Position numbers and translations under genes: made by a program
In this document: one piece after another, positions 42,521 to 49,886 of the stretch
How positions within the stretch are numbered: position 1 is the first letter of the stretch
Layout of the letters: every line of letters starts with the position of its first letter
Source of the DNA: an uncultured Bifidobacteriaceae bacterium
GTDB lineage: Bacteria; Actinomycetota; Actinomycetes; Actinomycetales; Bifidobacteriaceae
DNA length: 64,000 nucleotides
NCBI GenBank assembly: GCA_947253155.1
Contig: CAMXYK010000003.1
Location: 22,407 to 86,406, forward strand
Reading direction: 5' to 3'
The notes under the pieces: model-generated
The model's input: the letters and a program-made list of their open reading frames with translations, nothing else
Told to the model about the DNA's origin: nothing
Databases searched by the model: none

Positions 42521-44263
42521 TTATTTTCTTTTGGCCTTTGATGAAACCGTTCTAGGAGCGGCTTTTTTCAAAGACAAAGGTGATTTTTGTTTGCTAGTAT
42601 CTTTCTTACTGCTATTAGAAGAAGTTATAGAAGATGGTGTTGCGCTAGAACTTGCAGTACGCGGAACTTTAGTTTCAGTTGCATTCTTATTTACATAAGA
42701 TTTTGTTTTATTAATTATTTGAACGCTATTATTCAAAACGCGTTTTGCTACGCTTCCAAATACTTTTGAGCCAGAATTAATTGCATACAAAGCTTTAACT
42801 GTTGCTGACTCATGATTAGCATCTTTAGCTTGAGTCTTAGGCTCTGCTTGAGGCTTAGATTCTACTTGAGTCTTTTCTACTTGAGTCTTTTCTACTTGAG
42901 GCTTCTCTATTTGAGGCTTAGACTCAGACTCAGCTTGAGGCTTAGACTCTACTTGAGGTTTAGGCTCAGCTTTAGTTTGATTTTCTACTTTCGAGCTATT
43001 TTTAGCATAATTTCTGCCGTTACGAATCAGCCCAAAAACGTACGGCACTACAGCCGCAATCAAAACGCTTAGCACAGAAAGCGCCCACGCACTAGCAACA
43101 GCATAAAGAGTAAAATGCCCAACTGCGCGCGTGCTATCAATAACATCTACTCCAACTGATGCAAGCCTGTATTCACCCAACGAGCCGTTAGACATAGCAA
43201 AAACAATGGTGCAAATAATTGTTATTACAGCTGCAACACCTACGCTTAGACTACCCGACTCTATAGCTCGTAAAGCAAAAGCTCTTAGCTCAGATTTATC
43301 TTTAATATTTTTCAAACGTAAGCAGCATCCGCGCTTGTGTAAAATCACCACAAGCATAGTAATAAAGCAAACTGTTGGAATTATTCCGTAAAACACTGTG
43401 CGGTACAAAACATCTTTAACCGCTTCAGGGAATATTCCAAAAACTGGCACAGGAGGCAAAGACTTATATTGAGCATCAACCATTGTAAAGTATGCTACTT
43501 TACCAATGCTAAACCCTGAACCGCAAATCCAAGACAACGCCCAAATCGCAATATTTGGAAGCCAAATTAAGCATGCAATCGTCGTAAGAATTCTAGACCC
43601 ATTTTTCATACCCAATTTTATAAAGAATGAATCAACAGATCCAATACTTATGCAAGACCAAACTATTACAGTTATTACAGCTACAGTTGCGTATAATGCA
43701 AGTAAAATAATTGCTGCGCGCTTTAGAATTGTAATATTTTTTCTAATCCATTCAGGACATATTTTTTGATAGCTCTTTTTAAGTGCTGCAAAGAAGGAGC
43801 TTTGTGGAACTACAGCAATAATAAGAGACAGCAAATATACAAAAGCAGTCTTGCAAGCAACAATAATTTGCGAATCTAGTAATGCTACGCTCGTATTTTG
43901 AGAAAGAATAATACTAGTAAACACCCACACTATAAGACCAGCAACATAAGCTAAAGGCCCGCCTTTAATGTGACGTATTAAACATACTAAGGTTGTTACT
44001 ATTAGAATAGTAAGGCCTAAAGGAATAATAGTTAAAACGCAATTTCCAAAAGTAAGTCCGACTCCTTGAGCAAACAGTAAAACACCCCAAGTAATAGACA
44101 TAGCGGAATCGGAAAGATTGCCAGTACATTCTTCAATCGAAATAACAAGCAAAGTTAAAGATAAGAATAAAACAAGCACAAGAGAGAAAGAAAAAATGGT
44201 AATAATAGGAACTATTACGCCTTTAGACACACTTATTAAGGACGACTTAAGTTTTTCAACCAT
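42521..44263 (-). CDS. DUF6350-like polytopic membrane protein with low-complexity tail
   Basis: 580 residues. About ten membrane helices in residues ~10-415, then a ~160-residue cytoplasmic tail. The gene upstream of purH in actinobacteria usually codes for such a DUF6350 protein; function unknown. The tail is rich in Lys, Gln, Pro and Ser with repeats 'VEKTQVEKTQVESKPQAEPKTQ' (about 450-475) and a basic Ser/Ala-rich end 'SLKKAAPRTVSSKAKRK'. Start ATG follows AAGGAGGCATT, a strong ribosome site. The position of apt and yajC upstream and purH downstream matches bifidobacterial order, where I recall sucC-sucD lying between apt and this gene. Confidence 0.75.
   Translation of the reverse strand: MVEKLKSSLISVSKGVIVPIITIFSFSLVLVLFLSLTLLVISIEECTGNLSDSAMSITWGVLLFAQGVGLTFGNCVLTIIPLGLTILIVTTLVCLIRHIKGGPLAYVAGLIVWVFTSIILSQNTSVALLDSQIIVACKTAFVYLLSLIIAVVPQSSFFAALKKSYQKICPEWIRKNITILKRAAIILLALYATVAVITVIVWSCISIGSVDSFFIKLGMKNGSRILTTIACLIWLPNIAIWALSWICGSGFSIGKVAYFTMVDAQYKSLPPVPVFGIFPEAVKDVLYRTVFYGIIPTVCFITMLVVILHKRGCCLRLKNIKDKSELRAFALRAIESGSLSVGVAAVITIICTIVFAMSNGSLGEYRLASVGVDVIDSTRAVGHFTLYAVASAWALSVLSVLIAAVVPYVFGLIRNGRNYAKNSSKVENQTKAEPKPQVESKPQAESESKPQIEKPQVEKTQVEKTQVESKPQAEPKTQAKDANHESATVKALYAINSGSKVFGSVAKRVLNNSVQIINKTKSYVNKNATETKVPRTASSSATPSSITSSNSSKKDTSKQKSPLSLKKAAPRTVSSKAKRK
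42840..42970. repeat. In-frame tandem repeats coding the K-x-Q/E tail of the DUF6350-like protein
   Basis: Degenerate 12-18-bp units (cttgagtcttttcta and cttgaggcttagact types). All keep the reading frame. Two exact neighbouring copies of 'ttttctacttgagtc' are present. Confidence 0.75.
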
Positions 44264-44346
44264 AATGCCTCCTTCTTAATGCCATTTTACAGATACAAAA
44301 TTTATGTTATTTAATCGTACTAACTACAAACCTTATTACTTAATTT

Positions 44347-44928
44347 TTACGCTGGCATAGTCATTAAACTACTGCAAGGATAATCAGCTAAATCAATCAT
44401 TCCGCTAATGCCAGTAAGTTCAATAACAAAGCTGAAACCTACAACAATTCCTTTAGCTTGATTAATAATATTTGCAGCAGCTTTTGCGGTGCCACCTGTT
44501 GCAATAAGATCATCAACAATAAGCACGCGCTGACCAGGCTTGATTGCATCATGCTCAATTTCAATGCTAGCTTGACCGTATTCAAGCATATAAGATTCGC
44601 TAATAACAGGAGGCGGAAGCTTACCGGCTTTGCGAACAGCAAGAAAACCTTTGCCTAATCGAGATGCAAGTAATGGGCCAAAAAGAAAACCTCTAGCTTC
44701 AAGACCTGCAATAAGATCAATCGAATCAGCTGGAACTGGCAACGCATCAATTAAAGAATCAACTAGAATACGAGAAGCACGCGCATCGGCAAATATTGGA
44801 AGAAAATCACGGAATATAATATTAGGACTTGGGAATCCTGGAACAGTACGAATCAAGGAAGCAAGATATTCAGTATCCTCTTTACTTACTGTTTTCAACG
44901 ATTTAGGTGTAATATCCGTTGTTGTCAT
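44347..44928 (-). CDS. apt: Adenine phosphoribosyltransferase
   Basis: 193 residues. Salvages adenine with PRPP to AMP. The PRPP-binding loop 'RVLIVDDLIATGGTAKAAANII' is the Apt signature (here 'VLIVDDLIATGGT'). Other Apt marks: 'IRTVPGFPSPNIIFRDFLPIFAD', 'AGLEARGFLFGPLLASRLGKGFLAVRKAGKLPPPV' with the R-K-x-G-K-L-P substrate flap, and 'YGQASIEIEHDAI'. Length is a little above the E. coli enzyme, with an N-terminal extension. It lies between yajC and the DUF6350-like gene. Confidence 0.95.
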   Translation of the reverse strand: MTTTDITPKSLKTVSKEDTEYLASLIRTVPGFPSPNIIFRDFLPIFADARASRILVDSLIDALPVPADSIDLIAGLEARGFLFGPLLASRLGKGFLAVRKAGKLPPPVISESYMLEYGQASIEIEHDAIKPGQRVLIVDDLIATGGTAKAAANIINQAKGIVVGFSFVIELTGISGMIDLADYPCSSLMTMPA

Positions 44929-45075
44929 AATGCTAGCGTTCTTTTCTTCGCAAGATGTTTATTTAAAATATGTAAGGAAGAATTTCCATATTCGCGTGAT
45001 GTATGAAGCAAGAAACTTCACACACCACGACTTAAAATTTTTAATTATAAAATTTATTAAAAGCTTTACTAGCTT

Positions 45076-45507
45076 TTATTCTGCAGCGTTTTCAGTATTT
45101 GCAGTATTTTCAGTATTTGCAGCTTCTACTGATTCTTTAGTTTCCGAAGATTCTGCATTAGATTCAGATTCGTTAGCTTCAGCCGCCTCAGACTCTTGTG
45201 CTGCTTCAGCTTCTTCATCACTAATAAATGCTGGACGCACATACACCCTATTTACAGCGCGGAAAGACAGGCGCATCAAGCTACCTTCGGAATCGATAAC
45301 AATCTCTTCGTACTGAGTATCGACGCTCACAATTTTGCCGATAATTCCGCCGATAGTAATAACTTCAGTACCCGGTTGCAAAGAATCGTGGAAAGAACGC
45401 ATTTCAGCCTGACGCTTCTTAGCATTGCGAGTCTGGAACATCATCATGAAAACCATTGCTACAACGAGAATAATAAGCATGCCATACTGCTGGAAAAATT
45501 GAGGCAC
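45076..45507 (-). CDS. yajC: Preprotein translocase accessory protein YajC
   Basis: 143 residues. One N-terminal membrane helix 'GMLIILVVAMVFMMMFQTRNAKKRQAEM' followed by the YajC domain 'SLQPGTEVITIGGIIGKIVSVD' with the P-G-x-x-V-x-T-x-G-G motif. The last ~55 residues are acidic and Ala/Glu/Ser-rich, ending in the repeat 'NTENTANTENAAE' encoded by near-identical 9-bp units. YajC usually works with SecD-SecF; no secD or secF follows here. Confidence 0.92.
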   Translation of the reverse strand: MPQFFQQYGMLIILVVAMVFMMMFQTRNAKKRQAEMRSFHDSLQPGTEVITIGGIIGKIVSVDTQYEEIVIDSEGSLMRLSFRAVNRVYVRPAFISDEEAEAAQESEAAEANESESNAESSETKESVEAANTENTANTENAAE

Positions 45508-45566
45508 AGTAAACTCCTTAAGTGTCCAACCCTAAGACGAACGAAATGCCGTCCAAAACAATAATT

Positions 45567-46628
45567 TTAAAATAGCTCACTGACATTACGAGGCGCTTCT
45601 AAGCCCAAATGTTGCCAAGCTTTACTAGTTGCAACGCGGCCTTTAGGAGTGCGTATAAGGAATCCTTCACGAACCAAATACGGCTCGCAAACTGTTTCAA
45701 CAGTTTCAGCTTCTTCACCAACCATTGCAGCCAAATTATTAAGACCTACCGGCCCGCCATTAAACTGACAAACCATAGCTTTAAGCACTGCAATATCAAG
45801 CCTATCTAAGCCTTGAGTGTCAATTTGATACAAAGCTAAAGCCTCAACAACAGCATCATGATTCACATAATCCAAGTCGTGAACAATAGCCCAATCTCGA
45901 ACGCGCCTAAGTAAACGATTCGCAATACGAGGAGTACCACGAGAACGCAAAGACAGCTCTTTTGCTGCTTGATCTTTAAGCTTAATTCCAAGAACTTGAG
46001 CAGAACGCTCAATAAGTTTTTCAAGCTCTTCATGAGGATAAAAATCAAGGTGAGCTGTAAAACCAAAACGCGCGCGCAATGGAGAAGGAAGCATTCCTTC
46101 GCGAGTAGTAGCACCAACTACTGTGAAGCGTGGAAGAGTTAACGGTATTGAAGATGCTCCAGGGCCTTTGCCAACCATAACATCAACACGAAAATCTTCC
46201 ATAGCAATATAAAGCAGCTCTTCTGCGGCGCGCGGAAGACGGTGAATTTCGTCAATAAACAAAACTTCGCCAGTATCCAAAGCGCTAAGAATAGATGCTA
46301 AATCACCAGCATGCTGAATAGCAGGGCCGGAAGTAATACGAATAGGAACTTGAAGCTCATTAGCAACAATCATTGCAAGAGTGGTTTTTCCCAAACCTGG
46401 AGGGCCTGCCAAAAGCATGTGATCAGGCGGAACATCACGCTTTTTTGCAGCATCCAAAAATAGTTGCAGCTGCGCTTTTAAAACAGGCTGGCCAATAAAA
46501 CCTTCTAAAGCATGCGGACGCAACTCTTCATCACTTAACTGTTCGTTACTTAAAGAAGATGAAGAAACCATTCGCAACGATTCTTCAGCAACACCAGTAT
46601 TTACTGCAGAAGTATATTCATCACTCAC
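45567..46628 (-). CDS. ruvB: Holliday-junction branch-migration helicase RuvB
   Basis: 353 residues. AAA+ motor of the RuvAB complex. Walker A 'LLAGPPGLGKTTLAMIVANE', Walker B 'VLFIDEIHRLPRAAEELLY', sensor 1 'VGATTREGMLPSPLRARFG' (Arg finger), sensor 2 'SLRSRGTPRIANRLLRRVRDWA', and C-terminal winged helix 'NGGPVGLNNLAAMVGEEAETVETVCEPYLVREGFLIRTPKGR'. It lies 37 bp after ruvA; the LexA-like box before ruvA would control both. Confidence 0.97.
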   Translation of the reverse strand: MSDEYTSAVNTGVAEESLRMVSSSSLSNEQLSDEELRPHALEGFIGQPVLKAQLQLFLDAAKKRDVPPDHMLLAGPPGLGKTTLAMIVANELQVPIRITSGPAIQHAGDLASILSALDTGEVLFIDEIHRLPRAAEELLYIAMEDFRVDVMVGKGPGASSIPLTLPRFTVVGATTREGMLPSPLRARFGFTAHLDFYPHEELEKLIERSAQVLGIKLKDQAAKELSLRSRGTPRIANRLLRRVRDWAIVHDLDYVNHDAVVEALALYQIDTQGLDRLDIAVLKAMVCQFNGGPVGLNNLAAMVGEEAETVETVCEPYLVREGFLIRTPKGRVATSKAWQHLGLEAPRNVSELF

Positions 46629-46665
46629 TTCAACTCCCCCAATACTTTATTTTTAAGCAACATAA

Positions 46666-47304
46666 TCATCTACCCCTATCTAACAAAGTTAATGCCATGC
46701 GCAAAATATTAGGCATATCTGCTTCAGTTACAGGAGTAACAATATTATTTTCAGCGCAAACTTGTTCAACAGCTTTTTGAGCATCCGATTGACGCCAACC
46801 AAGAGATACAAGACCATCAATAACAGACTGCTTGCCGGAATCAAAAATCTCATTTTGCAACTTAGAAGCATCACTATTATCGCTATTATCGCTCGCCAAT
46901 AAAGCAGAATCAAGCGAACCTTTAAGCTCCAAAATAATCTTCTGAGCACCCTTCTTACCTAAGCCTGGAGCAGAAGAAAGAGCAGTAACATCTCCTTGAG
47001 AAATTGCTTTAACTAAACGATCAACATTAAGAGTTGAAAGCAAAGAAAGAGCAACTTTAGGACCGATTCCACTAACTTTTTGAACTTGCAAAAACATGCG
47101 TTTAGCAGCTTGAGTTGTAAAACCGTAAAGAGTTAAAGCATCTTGAGAAACTTGCATTGAAGTGTAAACACGAACTTCTTGACCCTCATGCAAAGAAGAC
47201 AAATCTTGAGAAGACATATAAGTTTCGTAGCCAACTCCCGAAACAACAATAAGCGCAGTACGAGAATCAACTGACACAACTTGACCAACAAGCATACCAA
47301 TCAT
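46666..47304 (-). CDS. ruvA: Holliday-junction binding protein RuvA
   Basis: 212 residues. Tetramer that clamps the junction and recruits RuvB. N-terminal OB fold 'MIGMLVGQVVSVDSRTALIVVSGVGYETYM', helix-hairpin-helix 'FLQVQKVSGIGPKVALSLLS' and 'LSSAPGLGKKGAQKIILELKG', and C-terminal UBA-like RuvB-binding domain 'DGLVSLGWRQSDAQKAVEQVC'. The ATG at 47304 follows GAAGGTGAG. It is separated from ruvC by 115 bp holding a LexA-like box, so ruvA-ruvB appears to have its own promoter. Confidence 0.96.
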   Translation of the reverse strand: MIGMLVGQVVSVDSRTALIVVSGVGYETYMSSQDLSSLHEGQEVRVYTSMQVSQDALTLYGFTTQAAKRMFLQVQKVSGIGPKVALSLLSTLNVDRLVKAISQGDVTALSSAPGLGKKGAQKIILELKGSLDSALLASDNSDNSDASKLQNEIFDSGKQSVIDGLVSLGWRQSDAQKAVEQVCAENNIVTPVTEADMPNILRMALTLLDRGR

Positions 47305-47397
47305 AAGCGCTCACCTTCGCATTCTAAAGACTTTAAAAGTCACCCAAAAATCTACCACAATTGCAACAAAACGATTAACGCAAAAACAATTACAGTA

Positions 47398-47410
47398 GAA
47401 CAGATGTTCT
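47398..47410. promoter_or_regulatory. LexA (SOS) box between ruvC and ruvA
   Basis: gaacagatgttct, within the longer palindrome AGTAGAACAGATGTTCTACT. It lies 94 bp before ruvA and directly after the ruvC stop codon, so ruvAB are the likely targets. Confidence 0.85.
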
Positions 47411-47419
47411 ACTGCTATC

Positions 47420-48001
47420 CTACATGCCTCGAGAGACAGACTTACCCTTCATGGCCGCTTGCTGAGCTAAAGCCCACTGCTTTTGAGCAGGAGTTAAATG
47501 CTGTTCGCGCTCGCCACCTTGCAAAGCGCCAGAAGGACGAAGAGCGTGGCAAATAGCTTGAGCCAAAGCATCTGCAGCATCAGCAGGAGTTGGCAAAACA
47601 TTAAGACCAAGAAGACGCGCAACCATGCGCTCAACCTGCGGCTTTTGCGCTTTACCATTCCCAGCAACAGCAAGCTTAACCTCAGTAGGAGTATGCAATG
47701 CTACTGGAATATTGCGCTGAGCGGCAGCAAGCATAGCAAGACCTGCAACTTGCGCAGTACCAAGCACAGTATTTAGATTCTCCTGCGCAAAAACTCGTTC
47801 AATAGAAACAGTATCCGGCGAAAAACGCTCAATTTTTTCAACTAAGCCGTTATAAATCTTAAGCAAACGCAAATCTTGAGAAAGATCAGGCTCAGATCTC
47901 AAAACATCGACGTGAATAAAAGAAAGCCGACGTGAAACGCCGGCTTCAATCACGCCGACCCCACAGCGCGTAAGCCCGGGGTCAACGCCCAAAATCATCA
48001 T
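47420..48001 (-). CDS. ruvC: Crossover junction endonuclease RuvC
   Basis: 193 residues. Resolves Holliday junctions with a metal-dependent RNase H fold. Catalytic acids are in 'ILGVDPGLTRCGVGVIE' (Asp), 'VSIERVFAQENLNTVLGTAQVAGLA' (Glu) and 'PTPADAADALAQAICHA' (Asp pair). It starts 6 bp after the yebC stop, and no ribosome site is visible in that gap, so its translation is probably coupled to yebC. Order yebC-ruvC-ruvA-ruvB is the common actinobacterial one. Confidence 0.96.
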   Translation of the reverse strand: MMILGVDPGLTRCGVGVIEAGVSRRLSFIHVDVLRSEPDLSQDLRLLKIYNGLVEKIERFSPDTVSIERVFAQENLNTVLGTAQVAGLAMLAAAQRNIPVALHTPTEVKLAVAGNGKAQKPQVERMVARLLGLNVLPTPADAADALAQAICHALRPSGALQGGEREQHLTPAQKQWALAQQAAMKGKSVSRGM

Positions 48002-48007
48002 AGGAGA

Positions 48008-48766
48008 TTATTCATCTTCCTCAAGCTGAGCCATAACTTCATCAGATGCAGTCCAGTTGCTGTAAATATTCTGAACATCATCAAGGTCGTCGAGATTATC
48101 AATCAAACGAGAAACCTTTTGAGCATCTTCAAAGCTTAACTCAACTTCGTTATTTGGATGCATAATAATATCTGCAGAATCGTAGTCGAAACCAGCATCC
48201 TGCAAAGCCTTACGAACAGTAACCAAATCGCTGGAATTAGTGTAAACGGAGTACACATCACCATCGTCAGCTACATCCTCAGCACCAGCTTCTGCAGCTA
48301 CTTCGAAAAGCTTATCGTAATCAACGCCTTCAGATGGAACCTCAATCAAGCCCTTACGCTCAAAGTTGAAGCTCACGGAACCACTCGTTGCCAAAGAGCC
48401 GTTGCCCTTGGTAAGAGTTGAACGCACGTCAGCAGCAGCACGATTGCGGTTATCGGTAAGGCACTCAATAATCAAGCCAACGCCTGCAGGAGCGTAACCT
48501 TCGTAAACAATCTCCTCATAGTTGGCGCCGCCAGCTTCTTCACCAGAGCCACGCTTAACAGCGCGCTTGATGTTATCGGCAGGCATAGAAGCCTTCTTAG
48601 CTTTAACGATGGCATCGTACAACGTAGGGTTACCATCAGGATCGCCACCGCCCAAACGTGCAGCGATTTCAATGTTCTTAATAAGCTTGGCAAAAAGCTT
48701 GCCACGCTTTGCGTCGATAGCGGCCTTCTTATGCTTGGTGGTCGCCCACTTGGAATGACCTGACAT
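48008..48766 (-). CDS. yebC: YebC/TACO1-family protein
   Basis: 252 residues. 'MSGHSKWATTKHKKAAIDAKRGKLFAKLIKNIEIAARLGGGDPDGNPTLYDAIVKAKKASMPADNIKRAVKRGSGE' is the highly conserved YebC beginning. Members are described as transcription regulators and, more recently, as translation factors for proline-rich stretches; either is possible. An acidic C-terminal domain follows the family pattern. Upstream of ruvC, likely cotranscribed. Confidence 0.95.
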   Translation of the reverse strand: MSGHSKWATTKHKKAAIDAKRGKLFAKLIKNIEIAARLGGGDPDGNPTLYDAIVKAKKASMPADNIKRAVKRGSGEEAGGANYEEIVYEGYAPAGVGLIIECLTDNRNRAAADVRSTLTKGNGSLATSGSVSFNFERKGLIEVPSEGVDYDKLFEVAAEAGAEDVADDGDVYSVYTNSSDLVTVRKALQDAGFDYDSADIIMHPNNEVELSFEDAQKVSRLIDNLDDLDDVQNIYSNWTASDEVMAQLEEDE

Positions 48767-48827
48767 GATACTCCTAAAATGTACAGTTAATCAAACGAAA
48801 CGATTTTATTGCGCTTTCGCGACAATT

Positions 48828-49484
48828 TTACTTATCTTTCTGTTGAAGACCTTGCTTTACTTCAAAAATACGTTGGATAACAGTTACAATTCCACCAATT
48901 GCAAGCAATATCATAGCGCAACTTAACCAAAAAAGTTGATTAGTTATGCCAGATAATCCCATAGCAATAAGTATTACCGCAACACGATCCGCTCTAGTAA
49001 TCAATCCACTTTTAGGATCAACCGAAATTGACTGTCCGCGAGCGCGAGCATACGAAGTTACGAAAGCTGCCATAAGTGCAATCATGCAACTAAATAATCC
49101 TGCGTATTTTAGTAACATTCCAATTACGGACGGAATCCACATGCAAACACTTTTGTTACTAGCTTTGTACAAGCAAATGCAAGCCGACATAAAAAGAGAC
49201 CAATCCGCAATGCGATCAAGAGTAGAGTCAAGAAATGCTCCAAATTTTGTGCCGCCTGTAGTTAGAGCAGCAACAGAGCCGTCCAAGCCATCTGCAAGTA
49301 CAAAAATGGTAAGGAATATAGTTCCTGCAATAAGTTGACTTGTAAAAGCTGTTACGAAAGCTGTAACAACTACTGCTAACGTACCAACAACTGTTACAGC
49401 GTTAGCGCTTACGCCTAGTCGAACTAACAATTTTGCAACCGGAGCAATAACGCGCTTAAAGCCACTTCGCAATGATTCCAACAT
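48828..49484 (-). CDS. CDP-alcohol phosphatidyltransferase (phosphatidylinositol-phosphate synthase-like)
   Basis: 218 residues, about six membrane helices. It would use CDP-diacylglycerol (from CdsA) and a sugar or polyol phosphate. The CDP-OH-P motif is 'DGLDGSVAALTTGGTKFGAFLDSTLDRIAD': D-x2-D-G-x2-A-x-…-G-x3-D-x3-D is kept, but the residue after A is Ala where most members have Arg. Neighbour thrS and the yebC-ruvC cluster match the position of PIP synthase (pgsA1) in actinobacteria, so that function is favoured. Start at 49484 (MLESLRSG) follows AGGAAGGTCGATTCA; an upstream reading lacks this. A four-unit hairpin array precedes it. Confidence 0.82.
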   Translation of the reverse strand: MLESLRSGFKRVIAPVAKLLVRLGVSANAVTVVGTLAVVVTAFVTAFTSQLIAGTIFLTIFVLADGLDGSVAALTTGGTKFGAFLDSTLDRIADWSLFMSACICLYKASNKSVCMWIPSVIGMLLKYAGLFSCMIALMAAFVTSYARARGQSISVDPKSGLITRADRVAVILIAMGLSGITNQLFWLSCAMILLAIGGIVTVIQRIFEVKQGLQQKDK

Positions 49485-49574
49485 TGAATCGACCTTCCTA
49501 GCGTAATCGCAAGTAAAACTTGTGTTCAATCAACACTCTCTTATAGTAACCGCGCGGCTGTAAGAAGATACAAG

Positions 49575-49770
49575 CACCGTTACTAACTCAGTCAACAAAC
49601 TGAGAAAATAACGGTAATAAGCAAAACACCGTTAAAAACTCAGTCAACAAACTGAGAAAGTAACGGTAATAAGCAAAACACTGTTAAAAACTCAGTCAAC
49701 GAACTGAGAAAATAACAGTAATTGGCAAAACACTGTTAAAAACTCAGCTAGCAAACTGAGAAAGTAACGG
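49575..49770. repeat. Four-unit 52-bp hairpin array
   Basis: Units start at 49575, 49627, 49679 and 49731, exactly 52 bp apart; the fourth is cut at 40 bp. Each holds nested inverted repeats: outer CCGTTA/TAACGG and inner CTCAGT/ACTGAG around CAACAA. In unit 3 the outer arms are CTGTTA and TAACAG, a double change that keeps pairing. Unit 4 has CTGTTA with TAACGG (a G-T pair in one strand). On the minus strand the inner hairpin is followed by five Ts. It is not CRISPR-like: there are no unique spacers. Confidence 0.92.
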
Positions 49771-49787
49771 CGTAGCTATTTAGATAC

Positions 49788-49824
49788 AAAAAGCCCACAC
49801 AACGTTAAGAAGTGCGGGCTTTTT
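49788..49824 (-). terminator. Intrinsic terminator after thrS
   Basis: AAAAAGCCC and GGGCTTTTT close a hairpin with an inner CAC/GTG pair. On the minus strand a T-run ends it. ~57 bp after the thrS stop. Confidence 0.9.
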
Positions 49825-49842
49825 AGTTAAGATTCAGCTTAC

Positions 49843-49886
49843 ATAGATTAAGCTAACTAACTTATGTTACCTAACTTAAGTTACTT
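49843..49886. repeat. Stop-anchored TAAGTTA repeat after thrS
   Basis: Minus strand: ACTAAGTAACTTAAGTTAGG, then TAACATAAGTTAGTTAGCTTAA; the stop TAA opens the series, and TAAGTTA is seen at least twice. Confidence 0.5.

Larger units (their letters stand above)
49485..49880. other. Intergenic region between thrS and the pgsA-like gene
   Basis: 396 bp without a gene. From high to low coordinates it holds the thrS stop-anchored repeat, the thrS terminator (49788-49824), the 52-bp hairpin array (49575-49770) and ~90 bp before the pgsA-like start where its promoter must lie. Confidence 0.7.

Noticed and set aside
49575..49770. CRISPR array between thrS and the pgsA-like gene
   Set aside because: Units are tandem 52-mers without unique spacers, hold nested palindromes, and no cas genes are present.
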